DNA from: Oscillospiraceae bacterium
Lineage (GTDB): Bacteria; Bacillota; Clostridia; Oscillospirales; Oscillospiraceae
Direction: 5' to 3'
Assembly: GCA_012513005.1 (NCBI GenBank)
Contig: JAAZCZ010000109.1
Span: 1 to 37,770 of the forward strand
DNA: 37,770 nucleotides
A program made the position numbers and the translations under genes. Under the pieces are notes generated by a model. That model had not been told where the DNA came from, did no database searches, and saw nothing but the letters and a program-made list of their open reading frames with translations. Shown in pieces: positions 10,150-19,630 of the stretch (its first letter is position 1; the number at the start of each line of letters is the position of its first letter).

Positions 10150-12465
10150 TCACTTCGCCTTCACTATTATTTTCTCATCCTTAGATGTCAGACTAATTGA
10201 TTTTACCATACCTTGCATCTCATCTACAATAACAGATGCGATTTGGTCCTCAATTTCTTTCTGAATTGTGCGGCGAAGGTTGCGCGCACCATATGTAAGG
10301 CTAAAGCTTTTCTTCACCAGATAGTCAATAACAGACTTATCCCAGCTAAGCTTCATATCCTTTTCAGCCATTAAAGCCTTGACCTCATTTAGCATAAGCT
10401 CGGCAATTTTAGAGAAGCTCTCCTCATCTAACTTATTAAAGCAGATAATTTCATCTACCCTGTTAATAAATTCAGGTCTTAAAAACTCATTTAGAGCCTT
10501 CATAGCCTTTTCACGGCTCTGGTCAGATACAGTGCCGCCAAAGCCCACAGCACCGGATTTCGTGTTGCTGCCTGCGTTTGTGGTCATAATGATTACGGCA
10601 TTTTCAAAGTTTATACTTCTGCCTTGGGCATCTGTAATTCTGCCGTCATCAAGAATTTGCAGCAGTATATTCATAACATCCGGATGCGCTTTTTCAATCT
10701 CATCAAATAAGACAACAGAATAGGGCTTTCTTCTGATTTTCTCTGTGAGCTGCCCTGCCTCGTCATAGCCGACATAGCCGGGAGGCGAGCCTATCAGTCT
10801 TGACACAGAGAACTTCTCCATAAATTCAGACATATCGAGCCTGACTAAGCTCTCGGGGCTGTTAAATAAATCCTCAGCCAAACGCTTAACCAGCTCAGTC
10901 TTACCGACACCGGTGCCGCCCACGAAAATAAAGCTCACGGGCTTGCGCTTAGCCTGAAGTCCGACACGACTTCTCTTGATTGCCGCACACACAGCGGAAA
11001 TTGCCTCATCTTGGCCGACAATATGCTCCTTCAAGCGGTCATTTAATCTAGATAGCTGATCAAACTCACTCTCGGTTATTGTAGTTGCAGGTATCTTGGT
11101 CCAAAGCTCAATAACGCGTGCCAAGGCAGCCTTAGTGAGAATGGGGGGAGAGGCTTTTAGCACATCAAGCTCATCTGTAAGCTGCATAATTGCAGTTCTG
11201 ATTACCGCAAGTCTCTCATAGTGCTCACCCTCAGTGTCAGCAAGTAGCATCTCGCGCTCCTTGTTATAGTCGTCAATCTCTTTTTGAACCTCGGCAGTGC
11301 GAGTTATCTTTTCATCCTTGAGGTTAATATCCGAGCAAGCTTCATCAATAAGGTCAATTGCCTTGTCCGGCAGATATCTGTCTGTGATGTACCGCTCAGA
11401 CATCAAAACGGCAGCCTCCGCCATTTCTGGGGGTATAGAGACACCGTGGCAATCCTCATAGTAGTGAGCTATGCCCTTAATAATATTAATACTGTCCTCA
11501 ATGGAGGGCTCAGCAACAGTAACCGGCTGGAACCTGCGCTCTAATGCCGCATCCTTTTCAATGTGCTTTCTGTATTCGGTGAATGTAGTAGCGCCTATAA
11601 CCTGAATTTCACCTCTGGATAAGGCAGGCTTCAGGATATTAGCAGCGTTCATGCTGCCCTCGGCATCACCGGCACCGACTATATTATGCACCTCGTCAAT
11701 GACAAGGATAATATTTCCGGCTTTTCGAATTTCATCAATAAGCCCCTTCATACGAGACTCAAACTGACCTCTAAACTGGGTTCCCGCCACAAGGGAAGTT
11801 AAGTCCAAAAGATGAACTTCCTTGCTGCGTAGCTTATAGGGCACATTCCCCGAAGCGATGCTAGAAGCTAAGCCCTCTGCAATGGCAGTTTTGCCGACAC
11901 CGGGCTCACCGATTAAACAGGGGTTATTCTTCTGTCTGCGGTTTAGTATCTGAATAACGCGCTCAAGCTCTTCATGTCGCCCGATTAAAGCGTCGAGCTT
12001 ACCGTCACGAGCCCTCTCGGTTAAATCAATGCAGTAGCTGTCTAAGAACCTGCGCTTATTTTGCTTGGGCTTAGCATCGCCGGTCTTTTCATCCTCAGAA
12101 ACAGAAGGTACCTCGGCGCTCAGCTCCTTGCCGCCTTCCTCGCTCATGTTGTTAAAAATACGGTTCATAAGAGGGAAGGTCGCGGTTTTTCCGTCGTCAT
12201 CTAAATCATCATCGCCAATACCGGGCTCACCAAACTTGGACATACCGTCAAAGCTGTTCATAGCCGTCAGCATTTCAGCAGACAGATCATCAAGCTCGTC
12301 ATCAGATAAACCCAGCTTCTGTATAAGCTCATTTACCGGCTGAATATTGAGTTCCTTAGCGCAGCGCAGGCAGATGCCCTCATTCTTTGGAGCTCCGCCC
12401 TCTAATTTTGTAATAAATATCACTGCAATATTTTTATTACAGCGTGAACAAATTGCAGTCTTCAT
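10150..12465 (-). CDS. Clp/Hsp100 ATPase, ClpE-like (N-terminal CxxC...CxxC zinc finger, no Clp_N repeats)
   Basis: [15 protein letters not shown]...[10 protein letters not shown] zinc finger; two AAA+ modules ([30 protein letters not shown]); start preferred at 12465 with RBS. Confidence 0.88.
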   Translation of the reverse strand: MKTAICSRCNKNIAVIFITKLEGGAPKNEGICLRCAKELNIQPVNELIQKLGLSDDELDDLSAEMLTAMNSFDGMSKFGEPGIGDDDLDDDGKTATFPLMNRIFNNMSEEGGKELSAEVPSVSEDEKTGDAKPKQNKRRFLDSYCIDLTERARDGKLDALIGRHEELERVIQILNRRQKNNPCLIGEPGVGKTAIAEGLASSIASGNVPYKLRSKEVHLLDLTSLVAGTQFRGQFESRMKGLIDEIRKAGNIILVIDEVHNIVGAGDAEGSMNAANILKPALSRGEIQVIGATTFTEYRKHIEKDAALERRFQPVTVAEPSIEDSINIIKGIAHYYEDCHGVSIPPEMAEAAVLMSERYITDRYLPDKAIDLIDEACSDINLKDEKITRTAEVQKEIDDYNKEREMLLADTEGEHYERLAVIRTAIMQLTDELDVLKASPPILTKAALARVIELWTKIPATTITESEFDQLSRLNDRLKEHIVGQDEAISAVCAAIKRSRVGLQAKRKPVSFIFVGGTGVGKTELVKRLAEDLFNSPESLVRLDMSEFMEKFSVSRLIGSPPGYVGYDEAGQLTEKIRRKPYSVVLFDEIEKAHPDVMNILLQILDDGRITDAQGRSINFENAVIIMTTNAGSNTKSGAVGFGGTVSDQSREKAMKALNEFLRPEFINRVDEIICFNKLDEESFSKIAELMLNEVKALMAEKDMKLSWDKSVIDYLVKKSFSLTYGARNLRRTIQKEIEDQIASVIVDEMQGMVKSISLTSKDEKIIVKAK

Positions 12466-12501
12466 ATAATATCTCCTTATAAAACGCCGTAAAAACGGCA
12501 A

Positions 12502-12528
12502 TTAGCACTCGTTCTATCTGAGTGCTAA
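12502..12528 (-). promoter_or_regulatory. CIRCE operator (HrcA-binding) upstream of clpE-like gene
   Basis: TTAGCACTC-N9-GAGTGCTAA, exact consensus arms and spacing. Confidence 0.97.
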
Positions 12529-12555
12529 TTTACCATTTATTTTGATTTCTGTCAA
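12527..12555 (-). promoter_or_regulatory. Sigma-A promoter overlapping CIRCE
   Basis: Minus strand TTGACA - 17 nt - TAAATT; -10 overlaps the CIRCE left arm by 2 nt. Confidence 0.85.
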
Positions 12556-12600
12556 TACTTATATATATTTATTGACACATTGTTCACATCATAAGAATAA

Positions 12601-13317
12601 TTATATACCAATGCCCTTTGTGAGGAAATTAATAGCAATGAAAAATCTTCCGAGTATCGAGTTTTGCAGCGTATCCGGGCCGATTAAAAGCCCCAAGAAC
12701 CTAAGCAGCCAGCAAATAAGCACACAGTAGGTAACACCCAAAACAAGACCCATAAAAGCCCCGCCCCAATAGTCGAGCCTCTCCATATTAGGCAGCCTAA
12801 ACGAGAGATTTGTGAGATTTCCAAGAGCGGTAAGCCCGATTAGTATAATACAGAAGAATAGAGTAATACCGGCAATATAAGCAATTCTCTTGCAGAGTAT
12901 CTCAACAACACTGCTTGTGATATCTGTCTTGTTGTCGTCAGCGTACTTTTCAGCCTCTTTTGCCATTTGCTCAGCTGCACTGCTGTGTATGCCTAAAATC
13001 TTATACGACTCATAGCAAAAAGCATGTCTGAGCGTAGGGTCATTAGTCAAAACGTCTTCATAGGAGAGCTGAGTATCGGCTAAATCGAGCTTTTTTAATA
13101 CAGTGGTCTTCATATGCTTTTCAACATAACCGTCAGCAAACGGGCGCAAAGCCGGCACAGCCTCGTAAGAAAAAGCAGTAGACAGCAAGGTAGCGGCGTA
13201 AAGGGAGACAATAACAACAATCATGCCGCCGATGCCCATTATAAGACCTCGCTTATATCCAATCCAGACACAGCTCAGTACTATAAGTAGCAGTATTAAA
13301 TCAAGTGCTAATTTCAT
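12601..13317 (-). CDS. CvpA-family membrane protein
   Basis: Multi-TM with LDLILLLIVLSCVWIGYKRGLI N-terminus and WGGAFMGLVLGVTYCVLICWLL C-terminal segment typical of CvpA. Confidence 0.75.
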   Translation of the reverse strand: MKLALDLILLLIVLSCVWIGYKRGLIMGIGGMIVVIVSLYAATLLSTAFSYEAVPALRPFADGYVEKHMKTTVLKKLDLADTQLSYEDVLTNDPTLRHAFCYESYKILGIHSSAAEQMAKEAEKYADDNKTDITSSVVEILCKRIAYIAGITLFFCIILIGLTALGNLTNLSFRLPNMERLDYWGGAFMGLVLGVTYCVLICWLLRFLGLLIGPDTLQNSILGRFFIAINFLTKGIGI

Positions 13318-13354
13318 TAATTGTTCCTCCGTTTAGGATCAAATAGTGTTAATA

Positions 13355-14446
13355 TCACAAACCAATGCGATAAATGCCGCCCCCGGCATATGTAACAATC
13401 GCGTCTAAGCTTCCGCCAATTTGTGCCCGGGCAATTTCTCGCTCGGGTTTATTCTCTTTAACAAGGGATAAGTTGCGATTATATAACATAAGCTTTTCGC
13501 TGTCAGCCACAAGTATATATGAGCTTTTTGCGCTAAGTGAATTGATGGGAGCAGTATAAGTAAGGCTGCCTAAGACATTTGCTCCTGTGCCTAGGGAGTA
13601 AAGATAATGCGAATTATCGTCACTAAGCAAAATGCAAACAAAGCCGTCGTCACTTCCGCAGTATTTATCCAGCTTCTTATCATTAAAAGCGTAGCTTGCA
13701 AGAACATTGCCGCCAAGGTCAATAAAAGTAGCTTCATTCTCCGATATGCAGCAGAGCTCATTGTTTCCGATAAAGAAAACATCTCTTATTACAGCTTCAG
13801 AAAGAGAATATACCCCAAGCGGCTCTTCGCTGTCAAGTGAGAAGAGATGCACAGCACTATTGCTGTCTGAAACTGTAACAGCTGCAAAAACCTTGCCGTT
13901 ATGAGATACCTTAGCACAAAGCGGAAAGCCCTTTGCCGATAAAAAGGTATAAACAGGGGAGAGATTCGTATCGTAAATTGTAACAGCGCCTCTGTAACCT
14001 GTCTCCGAGGAGGTGACGGCAAGCATGCCGTTTGCTGAAATACTGATGTCGCTTATCCGCCCTTTAACGCTCAGCTGCAAAGACTCTCCCGAGGAGACCT
14101 TTAGTAAATACCGCTCACCGACGCTGTAAGCAACGGCGAAATTGTCATTGCAGACCAAAGCGGGAAAGGCAAGCGGAACTTTAAGCTCAGAAACAGTTTT
14201 GCCGGAAAAATTTTTTAGCATTAAACCGAAAGAATCAGCAATTGCTATCTTATCTCCGCAAGCTGTGATAACACTGTTTTCATAGAGAACAGGCAGGCTC
14301 AAAGGCTCAGAGCCGGTCTTTCCGCCGAAGCGGATTTTATCTCGCATCAGAAAAAGAGACAGAGCAAGAGCAAGAAGAACTGCGGGTATGATTATTATTA
14401 AAACTCTCCTGCGCAGCAGGAGCTTATCTGCACGCTGCTGTTTCAT
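13355..14446 (-). CDS. Membrane-anchored WD40/beta-propeller-like protein (DUF5711-like)
   Basis: Single N-terminal TM then repeated beta-propeller-like strands; adjacent to CvpA. Confidence 0.6.
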   Translation of the reverse strand: MKQQRADKLLLRRRVLIIIIPAVLLALALSLFLMRDKIRFGGKTGSEPLSLPVLYENSVITACGDKIAIADSFGLMLKNFSGKTVSELKVPLAFPALVCNDNFAVAYSVGERYLLKVSSGESLQLSVKGRISDISISANGMLAVTSSETGYRGAVTIYDTNLSPVYTFLSAKGFPLCAKVSHNGKVFAAVTVSDSNSAVHLFSLDSEEPLGVYSLSEAVIRDVFFIGNNELCCISENEATFIDLGGNVLASYAFNDKKLDKYCGSDDGFVCILLSDDNSHYLYSLGTGANVLGSLTYTAPINSLSAKSSYILVADSEKLMLYNRNLSLVKENKPEREIARAQIGGSLDAIVTYAGGGIYRIGL

Positions 14447-14511
14447 GTGCCCTCCTCCAAAACTGCGATGAGGCTATTATAACCCGAAATCGCCAAATTT
14501 TCACGATTTTT

Positions 14512-15294
14512 TTATATCCCGTAGCAAATGGGCATGTCCATCATTTCACCGACGACACCATCATACCAGAGCTTAGAGAGATAAAGCCCCTGCGGCGGCA
14601 TTGTAGGTCCGGTAAGTCGCCTGTCTTTTTTTAATAATAGTTCAGGAATATCAGAGGGCTCTAATTTGCCCAAGCCGGCATACACAATAGTGCCGACAAT
14701 AGCCCTTGCCATATTATACAAAAAGCCATTTGCACAAACCGAAATCTCAATAGAAGGCTCATTAATATTAATATCGCAGCTGTAAACTGTTCTCACAGTA
14801 GTTTTAGTAGCGGTGCCAACACTTCTCACCGCTGCAAAATCGTGTGTGCCCACAAAGCTGGAACAGGCTAAAATCATCCTATCATAATTAAGGGGCGCCG
14901 GATAAAAACAGACACGGTTTTGTAAAAACGGATCCCTGATTCTGGAATTTTGTATCTTGTAAACATACTCTTTTTTCAGGCAGCTGCCGATAGCGTTAAA
15001 ATCATCTTCTGCCACTGCTGCTGATAATACCGCAATGTCAGACGGAAGCCTGGTGTTAACAGCAAGCGGAATTCTGTCTGTCGGAATTGTGCTGTTAGTT
15101 CTGAAATTAGCGCAGTAATTTATCGCATGAACACCGGCATCGGTTCTGCCGCAGCCAATCACATTAATTTTCTCACCGCAAATTTTGGAAACAGCGGCGT
15201 TTACAGTAGCTGCTACGGAAATATCTTTTTTTTGTACCTGCCAGCCATGATAGGCGCTGCCGTCATAGCGCAACCTTAATGCAATATTTCTCAT
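14512..15294 (-). CDS. truA: tRNA pseudouridine(38-40) synthase
   Basis: RLRYDGSAYHGWQVQ, GCGRTDAGVHA, NGFLYNMARAIVGT. Confidence 0.96.
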   Translation of the reverse strand: MRNIALRLRYDGSAYHGWQVQKKDISVAATVNAAVSKICGEKINVIGCGRTDAGVHAINYCANFRTNSTIPTDRIPLAVNTRLPSDIAVLSAAVAEDDFNAIGSCLKKEYVYKIQNSRIRDPFLQNRVCFYPAPLNYDRMILACSSFVGTHDFAAVRSVGTATKTTVRTVYSCDININEPSIEISVCANGFLYNMARAIVGTIVYAGLGKLEPSDIPELLLKKDRRLTGPTMPPQGLYLSKLWYDGVVGEMMDMPICYGI

Positions 15295-16094
15295 AGCCCG
15301 AAATAAGCAAGGGCAATAACGCCAAACATCATAATAAAGCCGAGTGTAAAGGCAAGATAGTCAATGCTCCCCATTTTAAGCCTTTTCATGGCAGTTCTGC
15401 CACTGCCGCCGTGATAACAGCGACTTTCCATAGCAACGGCAAGCTCATCAGCGCGGCGGAAAGAGGAGACAAAGAGCGGCACAAGCAAGGGCAGAAGAGC
15501 CTTTGCCCTCTGCGCTAAGCTTCCGGTCTCAAAGTCAGCTCCGCGAGCTTTTTGAGCAGACATAATTTTGTCTGTCTCCTCAATTAAGGTCGGAATAAAT
15601 CTAAGCGCCATGCTCATCATCATGCTCATCTCATGCACAGGTACTTTTATTTTAGAAAGCGGCTTTAATAAACGCTCTAAGCCCGAAGTTAAGGCAACAG
15701 GGCTTGTTGTATAGGTAAGAAGAAAAGTTCCGCATATAAGCAGAATAATTCTGCTTGTCATAAATAGTGCCCGTTTTAGCCCCTGCTTTGTAATTGTGAT
15801 AACCCAAAAGCTAATGAGAACATCACCCTGGGTGTAAAATAGGTTTAATAAGCCTGTCAGAATAATAATAACAACAAGCGGCTTTAAGCCTTTAGTAATA
15901 GTTTTTATGCTGATTTTAGATATTGCTATGCAGGCTATGGTAACTGCCAGCATAATGCCGTAGGAAATCCAGTTAACAGCCGAAAACAGGGCAATAATAA
16001 ATATTAAAACACCTACTAGCTTTGTGCGCGGGTCAAGGCGGTGAGCGGCGGTGTCGCCGGGGAAATACTGACCTAAGGTAACATCTTTAAGCAT
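15291..16094 (-). CDS. ecfT: ECF transporter transmembrane component
   Basis: MLKDVTLGQYFPGDTAAHRLDPRTKL start; ARGAD and ESRCYHGGSGRT motifs; adjacent ecfA1/ecfA2. Confidence 0.93.
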   Translation of the reverse strand: MLKDVTLGQYFPGDTAAHRLDPRTKLVGVLIFIIALFSAVNWISYGIMLAVTIACIAISKISIKTITKGLKPLVVIIILTGLLNLFYTQGDVLISFWVITITKQGLKRALFMTSRIILLICGTFLLTYTTSPVALTSGLERLLKPLSKIKVPVHEMSMMMSMALRFIPTLIEETDKIMSAQKARGADFETGSLAQRAKALLPLLVPLFVSSFRRADELAVAMESRCYHGGSGRTAMKRLKMGSIDYLAFTLGFIMMFGVIALAYFGL

Positions 16095-16959
16095 TAGTAC
16101 ACCCGCCTTTTTTAATGCTAAGCACAGCATCCTTAAGATGCTCACTTGTGTAAATACCTTCAGGAACAGGAAGCCCGAGCTTGCGGAGCTTTTCTGCAAT
16201 TGCAGTAGGAGCGGGTATATCAAGCCCTATTCTCAAAATATCCTCGGTTCTGGAAAACACCTCGTGCGGGCTGCCGTCCATAAAAATTCCGCCCTCAGAA
16301 AAAACAATAAGCCTGTCGGCAATTCTCGCAGCATCGTCCATACTGTGCGTAACTAAAATAACAGTAGAGCCGCTCTGTTTTCGGTATTCCAAGATATTAT
16401 TAATAATCTCATCGCAACCCTTGGGGTCAAGCCCGGCAGTCGGCTCATCTAAAACTAAAACCTCGGGGCGCATGGCAATAACACCTGCAATAGCAACACG
16501 CCTTTTCTGCCCGCCTGATAGCTCCAAGGGAGATTTTTCAAAAAGCTCCTCACCGACACCAACAAAGCGTGCAGCCTCACGAACACAGTCATCAATTTCG
16601 GCATCGGAAAGCTTCATGTTCTTTGGACCAAAGGCAATATCCTTATAAACAGTCTCCTCAAAGAGCTGATATTCAGGATACTGAAAAACAAGCCCGACCT
16701 TGTATCTGATATTATGTGTGGTTTTCTTATCGGCAAAAATATCAGTGCCGTTATATAAAACCTGCCCCGATGTCGGCTTTAAAAGGCCGTTTAAGTGCTG
16801 AACAAAGGTAGACTTGCCCGAACCCGTGTGCCCTATAAGCGCAACTAATTCACCCTTATTAATTCTGACATCAACACAGCCGATGGCAGTCTTTTCAAAG
16901 GGAGTTCCGGCACTGTATACATGCCTTAGTGCAATTGTTTCTAAAATAGCAGTCTCCAT
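16087..16959 (-). CDS. ecfA2: ECF transporter ATPase EcfA2
   Basis: ALIGHTGSGKST, LSGGQKRRVAIAGVIAMRPEVLVLDEPTAGLDPKG, VTHSMDD. Confidence 0.94.
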   Translation of the reverse strand: METAILETIALRHVYSAGTPFEKTAIGCVDVRINKGELVALIGHTGSGKSTFVQHLNGLLKPTSGQVLYNGTDIFADKKTTHNIRYKVGLVFQYPEYQLFEETVYKDIAFGPKNMKLSDAEIDDCVREAARFVGVGEELFEKSPLELSGGQKRRVAIAGVIAMRPEVLVLDEPTAGLDPKGCDEIINNILEYRKQSGSTVILVTHSMDDAARIADRLIVFSEGGIFMDGSPHEVFSRTEDILRIGLDIPAPTAIAEKLRKLGLPVPEGIYTSEHLKDAVLSIKKGGCTNA

Positions 16960-17802
16960 TTATTTCACCAAATTAAGGGCATTAACGACTGCAGTAGCGC
17001 AGTCATCTGTCTTTATTGCAGTAAGCGGAACGTTGATACCGCTTTTATTAAGTTCATAAAGCAATTTTGTAGTAGCGGGTACAGAAAGTCCCTCAGACCA
17101 TAAAAGATCAGCATCGGCGAAAACATCGCTAGGTACGCCGTCTGCCACCACCTTGCCCTCAGATAAAACTATAAGTCTGTCTGCATCAACACACTCGGAC
17201 ATATGATGTGTAATAAGCAAAACAGTTATACCCTTTTCCCTGCAAAGCCGAGATACAGTCGAAACAACTTCACGCCTGCCTATGGGGTCTAACATAGCAG
17301 TAGGCTCATCTAAAACAATGCAGTCAGGCTGCATGGCAAGAATACCTGCAATTGCAACCCTCTGCTTTTGCCCGCCGGAGAGCAGGTGAGGGGCGTGCAT
17401 ACGATACTCATACATGCCGACAGTTTTTAGTGCATCGTCAACTCTGCGCCTTATTTCTTCAGGCTCAACACCTAAATTCTCGGGAGCAAAGGCAACATCA
17501 TCCTCAACAAGATTTGCAACTATCTGGTTATCGGGATTTTGAAAGACAAGTCCGACAGTGCGCCTAAGTTCAAGTGTGCGCTCTTTGTCTGCGGTGTCAA
17601 TTCCTGAGACAGTGACTTTTCCGTCACTGGGGAGCAGTATGGCGTTTAAAAGCTTTGCCAAGGTAGACTTCCCGGAGCCGTTATGCCCCAAAACAGCAAC
17701 AAAGCTGCCGCGTTCTATTTCAAGGTCAATGCCGCAGAGTGTGGGAATCTCATCTCCGGGATATGTAAAATGTAGATTTTCTATTTTAATTATCTTATCC
17801 AT
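16960..17802 (-). CDS. ecfA1: ECF transporter ATPase EcfA1
   Basis: AVLGHNGSGKSTLAKLLN, LSGGQKQRVAIAGILAMQPDCIVLDEPTAMLDPIGR. Confidence 0.94.
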   Translation of the reverse strand: MDKIIKIENLHFTYPGDEIPTLCGIDLEIERGSFVAVLGHNGSGKSTLAKLLNAILLPSDGKVTVSGIDTADKERTLELRRTVGLVFQNPDNQIVANLVEDDVAFAPENLGVEPEEIRRRVDDALKTVGMYEYRMHAPHLLSGGQKQRVAIAGILAMQPDCIVLDEPTAMLDPIGRREVVSTVSRLCREKGITVLLITHHMSECVDADRLIVLSEGKVVADGVPSDVFADADLLWSEGLSVPATTKLLYELNKSGINVPLTAIKTDDCATAVVNALNLVK

Positions 17803-18650
17803 CGCATACTGGCTCCACATGGTAATATAAGGCCGCTACTAGTGCAGGTTAGCCCCAATTCGCGGCTTTCGGATCTGCCTCCAAAACGCTTAATAAATAT
17901 GCTGTCGCTTATATATGTAAGAGTACTCGGGGATAGCCCGGTGGTGTAGGAATTAATAAGCACAAAAAGAGGATCATCCGACAAAAGCTGTGCACAGAGT
18001 GAAACAAAGCCCCAAAGATTATCCTCCAAACGCCAAACCTCACCCGAAGGTCCGCGCCCGTAGCTGGGCGGGTCCATAATTATTGCATCGTATTTATTGC
18101 CGCGTCTTATTTCTCGCTCAACAAACTTAATACAGTCATCAACAATCCACCTGACAGGCATCTCGGCAACACCGCTCGATGCGGCATTCTCCTTTGCCCA
18201 GTTAACCATACCCTTAGCAGCGTCCACGTGGCAGACAAAAGCCCCGGCAGACAACGCCGCAACAGTAGCGGCACCCGTGTATGCAAAGAGATTTAAAACC
18301 TTTATTTCTCGTTTAGCAGAGCTAATCGTGCGCCTTATAAAATCCCAGTTAACAGCCTGCTCAGGAAAAAGACCCGTGTGCTTAAAGTTCATAGGCTTAA
18401 CATTAAAACTAAGTTTGTCATAGGAAATCTTCCAAGATTTGGGAAGATCCTTCTTAACCCAAGCGCCGCCGCCCTTGTCACTGCGTGAATATGCAGCATC
18501 ATAGCTCTTCCAGCGTTTGTCTTTTTTTTCGGTATTCCAAATGACCTGAGGATCCGGACGCACAAGTATCTGACTGCCCCAGCGCTCGAGTCTCTCGCCG
18601 CCGCTGCAATCTATAAGCTCATAATCCTGCCATTTATCCGAAATCCACAT
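17790..18650 (-). CDS. Class I SAM-dependent methyltransferase (RlmI/COG1092-like)
   Basis: VLNLFAYTGAATVAAL SAM motif and IIMDPPSYGRG catalytic motif; overlaps ecfA1 start. Confidence 0.85.
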   Translation of the reverse strand: MWISDKWQDYELIDCSGGERLERWGSQILVRPDPQVIWNTEKKDKRWKSYDAAYSRSDKGGGAWVKKDLPKSWKISYDKLSFNVKPMNFKHTGLFPEQAVNWDFIRRTISSAKREIKVLNLFAYTGAATVAALSAGAFVCHVDAAKGMVNWAKENAASSGVAEMPVRWIVDDCIKFVEREIRRGNKYDAIIMDPPSYGRGPSGEVWRLEDNLWGFVSLCAQLLSDDPLFVLINSYTTGLSPSTLTYISDSIFIKRFGGRSESRELGLTCTSSGLILPCGASMRWIR

Positions 18651-18676
18651 GATTTATCTCCAAATAATTTAAATTA

Positions 18677-19489
18677 TTACTTTGCAAAGTGCCAGAGCGC
18701 AGACTTATAAACCAGTATGCAGTCAACCTTTGCCGTGTCAAGTGACTGAAAACACGCTCTTGCACCGCCCTGCATTCGCTGTATGGCACCCAGCCTGTCT
18801 CTTAAATCCTCGTCTGCATTAATAATATCAAGAAAATACTGACCGGAGTCCATAGCAAGGGTTGCGCCCTTCAATTTCCTAACAGAACGGAACCTATTAT
18901 CATCCCGCACAACCAAAACCAAGCCCTGCTCCATATAGGGGAAAACGGTGGTGTATTGTTTAGAACCGATATCAAGCGCCAAACCGCCCCAAGCAACATC
19001 AATATTGCCGGAGGAAAGCTCAACATAGGCGTTTTCAGCCTTAATGGGAATAAACTCAATCTTCCATCCGAGTCTGTAACAGACATCTCGAGCAAGGTCA
19101 ACATCAAAGCCTCTAAACTGATCTCTTTCCTTGTATGCCATAGGAAATGCGTCAATATCAACGCCGACTATCAAAGTGCGTTTAGGCACGGTTTTAATCT
19201 TCGCCATAGCCTCTTTATCAGCGGGTATAGAAACAGGGTCATGCCCAAACCAGTGCAGGGCATTATTATGCACTGTGCCGTCAGCTGCCGATGCCTGCAA
19301 AGCCGCCATAACATAATAGCGGACGATATCATCGTTTCTAAAACCTATGGCAAGCTGCTTTGTCTCATAGGATTTTAGTATTCTAAACCTGCCGTGTCTC
19401 TCCCCGGCGCTGCACGCAGTAAGAGAAAAAAGCAGTATAGTAACGAGAAATATGCAAATAGCCTTGCTTAGCCTATTCAAGTGTTTCAC
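18677..19489 (-). CDS. Lipoprotein with amino-acid-type periplasmic-binding (SBP_bac_3) domain in apparent circularly permuted order
   Basis: GTG start with RBS ttgggag; signal peptide with lipobox LTACSAG; C-terminal-type SBP segment (YETKQLAIGFRND..AALQASAADGTVHNNALHWFG) precedes the N-terminal-type lobe (RTLIVGVDIDAFPMAYKE..FRGFDVDLARDVCYRLG..). Confidence 0.88.
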   Translation of the reverse strand: MKHLNRLSKAICIFLVTILLFSLTACSAGERHGRFRILKSYETKQLAIGFRNDDIVRYYVMAALQASAADGTVHNNALHWFGHDPVSIPADKEAMAKIKTVPKRTLIVGVDIDAFPMAYKERDQFRGFDVDLARDVCYRLGWKIEFIPIKAENAYVELSSGNIDVAWGGLALDIGSKQYTTVFPYMEQGLVLVVRDDNRFRSVRKLKGATLAMDSGQYFLDIINADEDLRDRLGAIQRMQGGARACFQSLDTAKVDCILVYKSALWHFAK

Positions 19490-19587
19490 TCCCAAGTAAT
19501 AAACAGTTAGCGTTGCGCTAATATTATATAATAAAGTATATATACATACAGTGCAAGTCAAATTTGTAAATATTAATCATAAGCATA

Positions 19588-19617
19588 AAAAAAGCACGCT
19601 GCATTTTAGCAGCGTGC
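19588..19617 (-). terminator. Rho-independent terminator downstream of NSS transporter
   Basis: GCACGCTGC-N6-GCAGCGTGC stem; minus-strand U-run (AAAAAAA on +) follows. Confidence 0.85.
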
Positions 19618-19630
19618 CAAAGTATTATTC

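Noticed and set aside
18677-19489. SBP as a simple C-terminally truncated pseudogene
   Set aside because: The missing C-terminal segment is present at the N-terminus after an intact lipobox, and the next gene follows 27 bp downstream; permutation explains it better than truncation.
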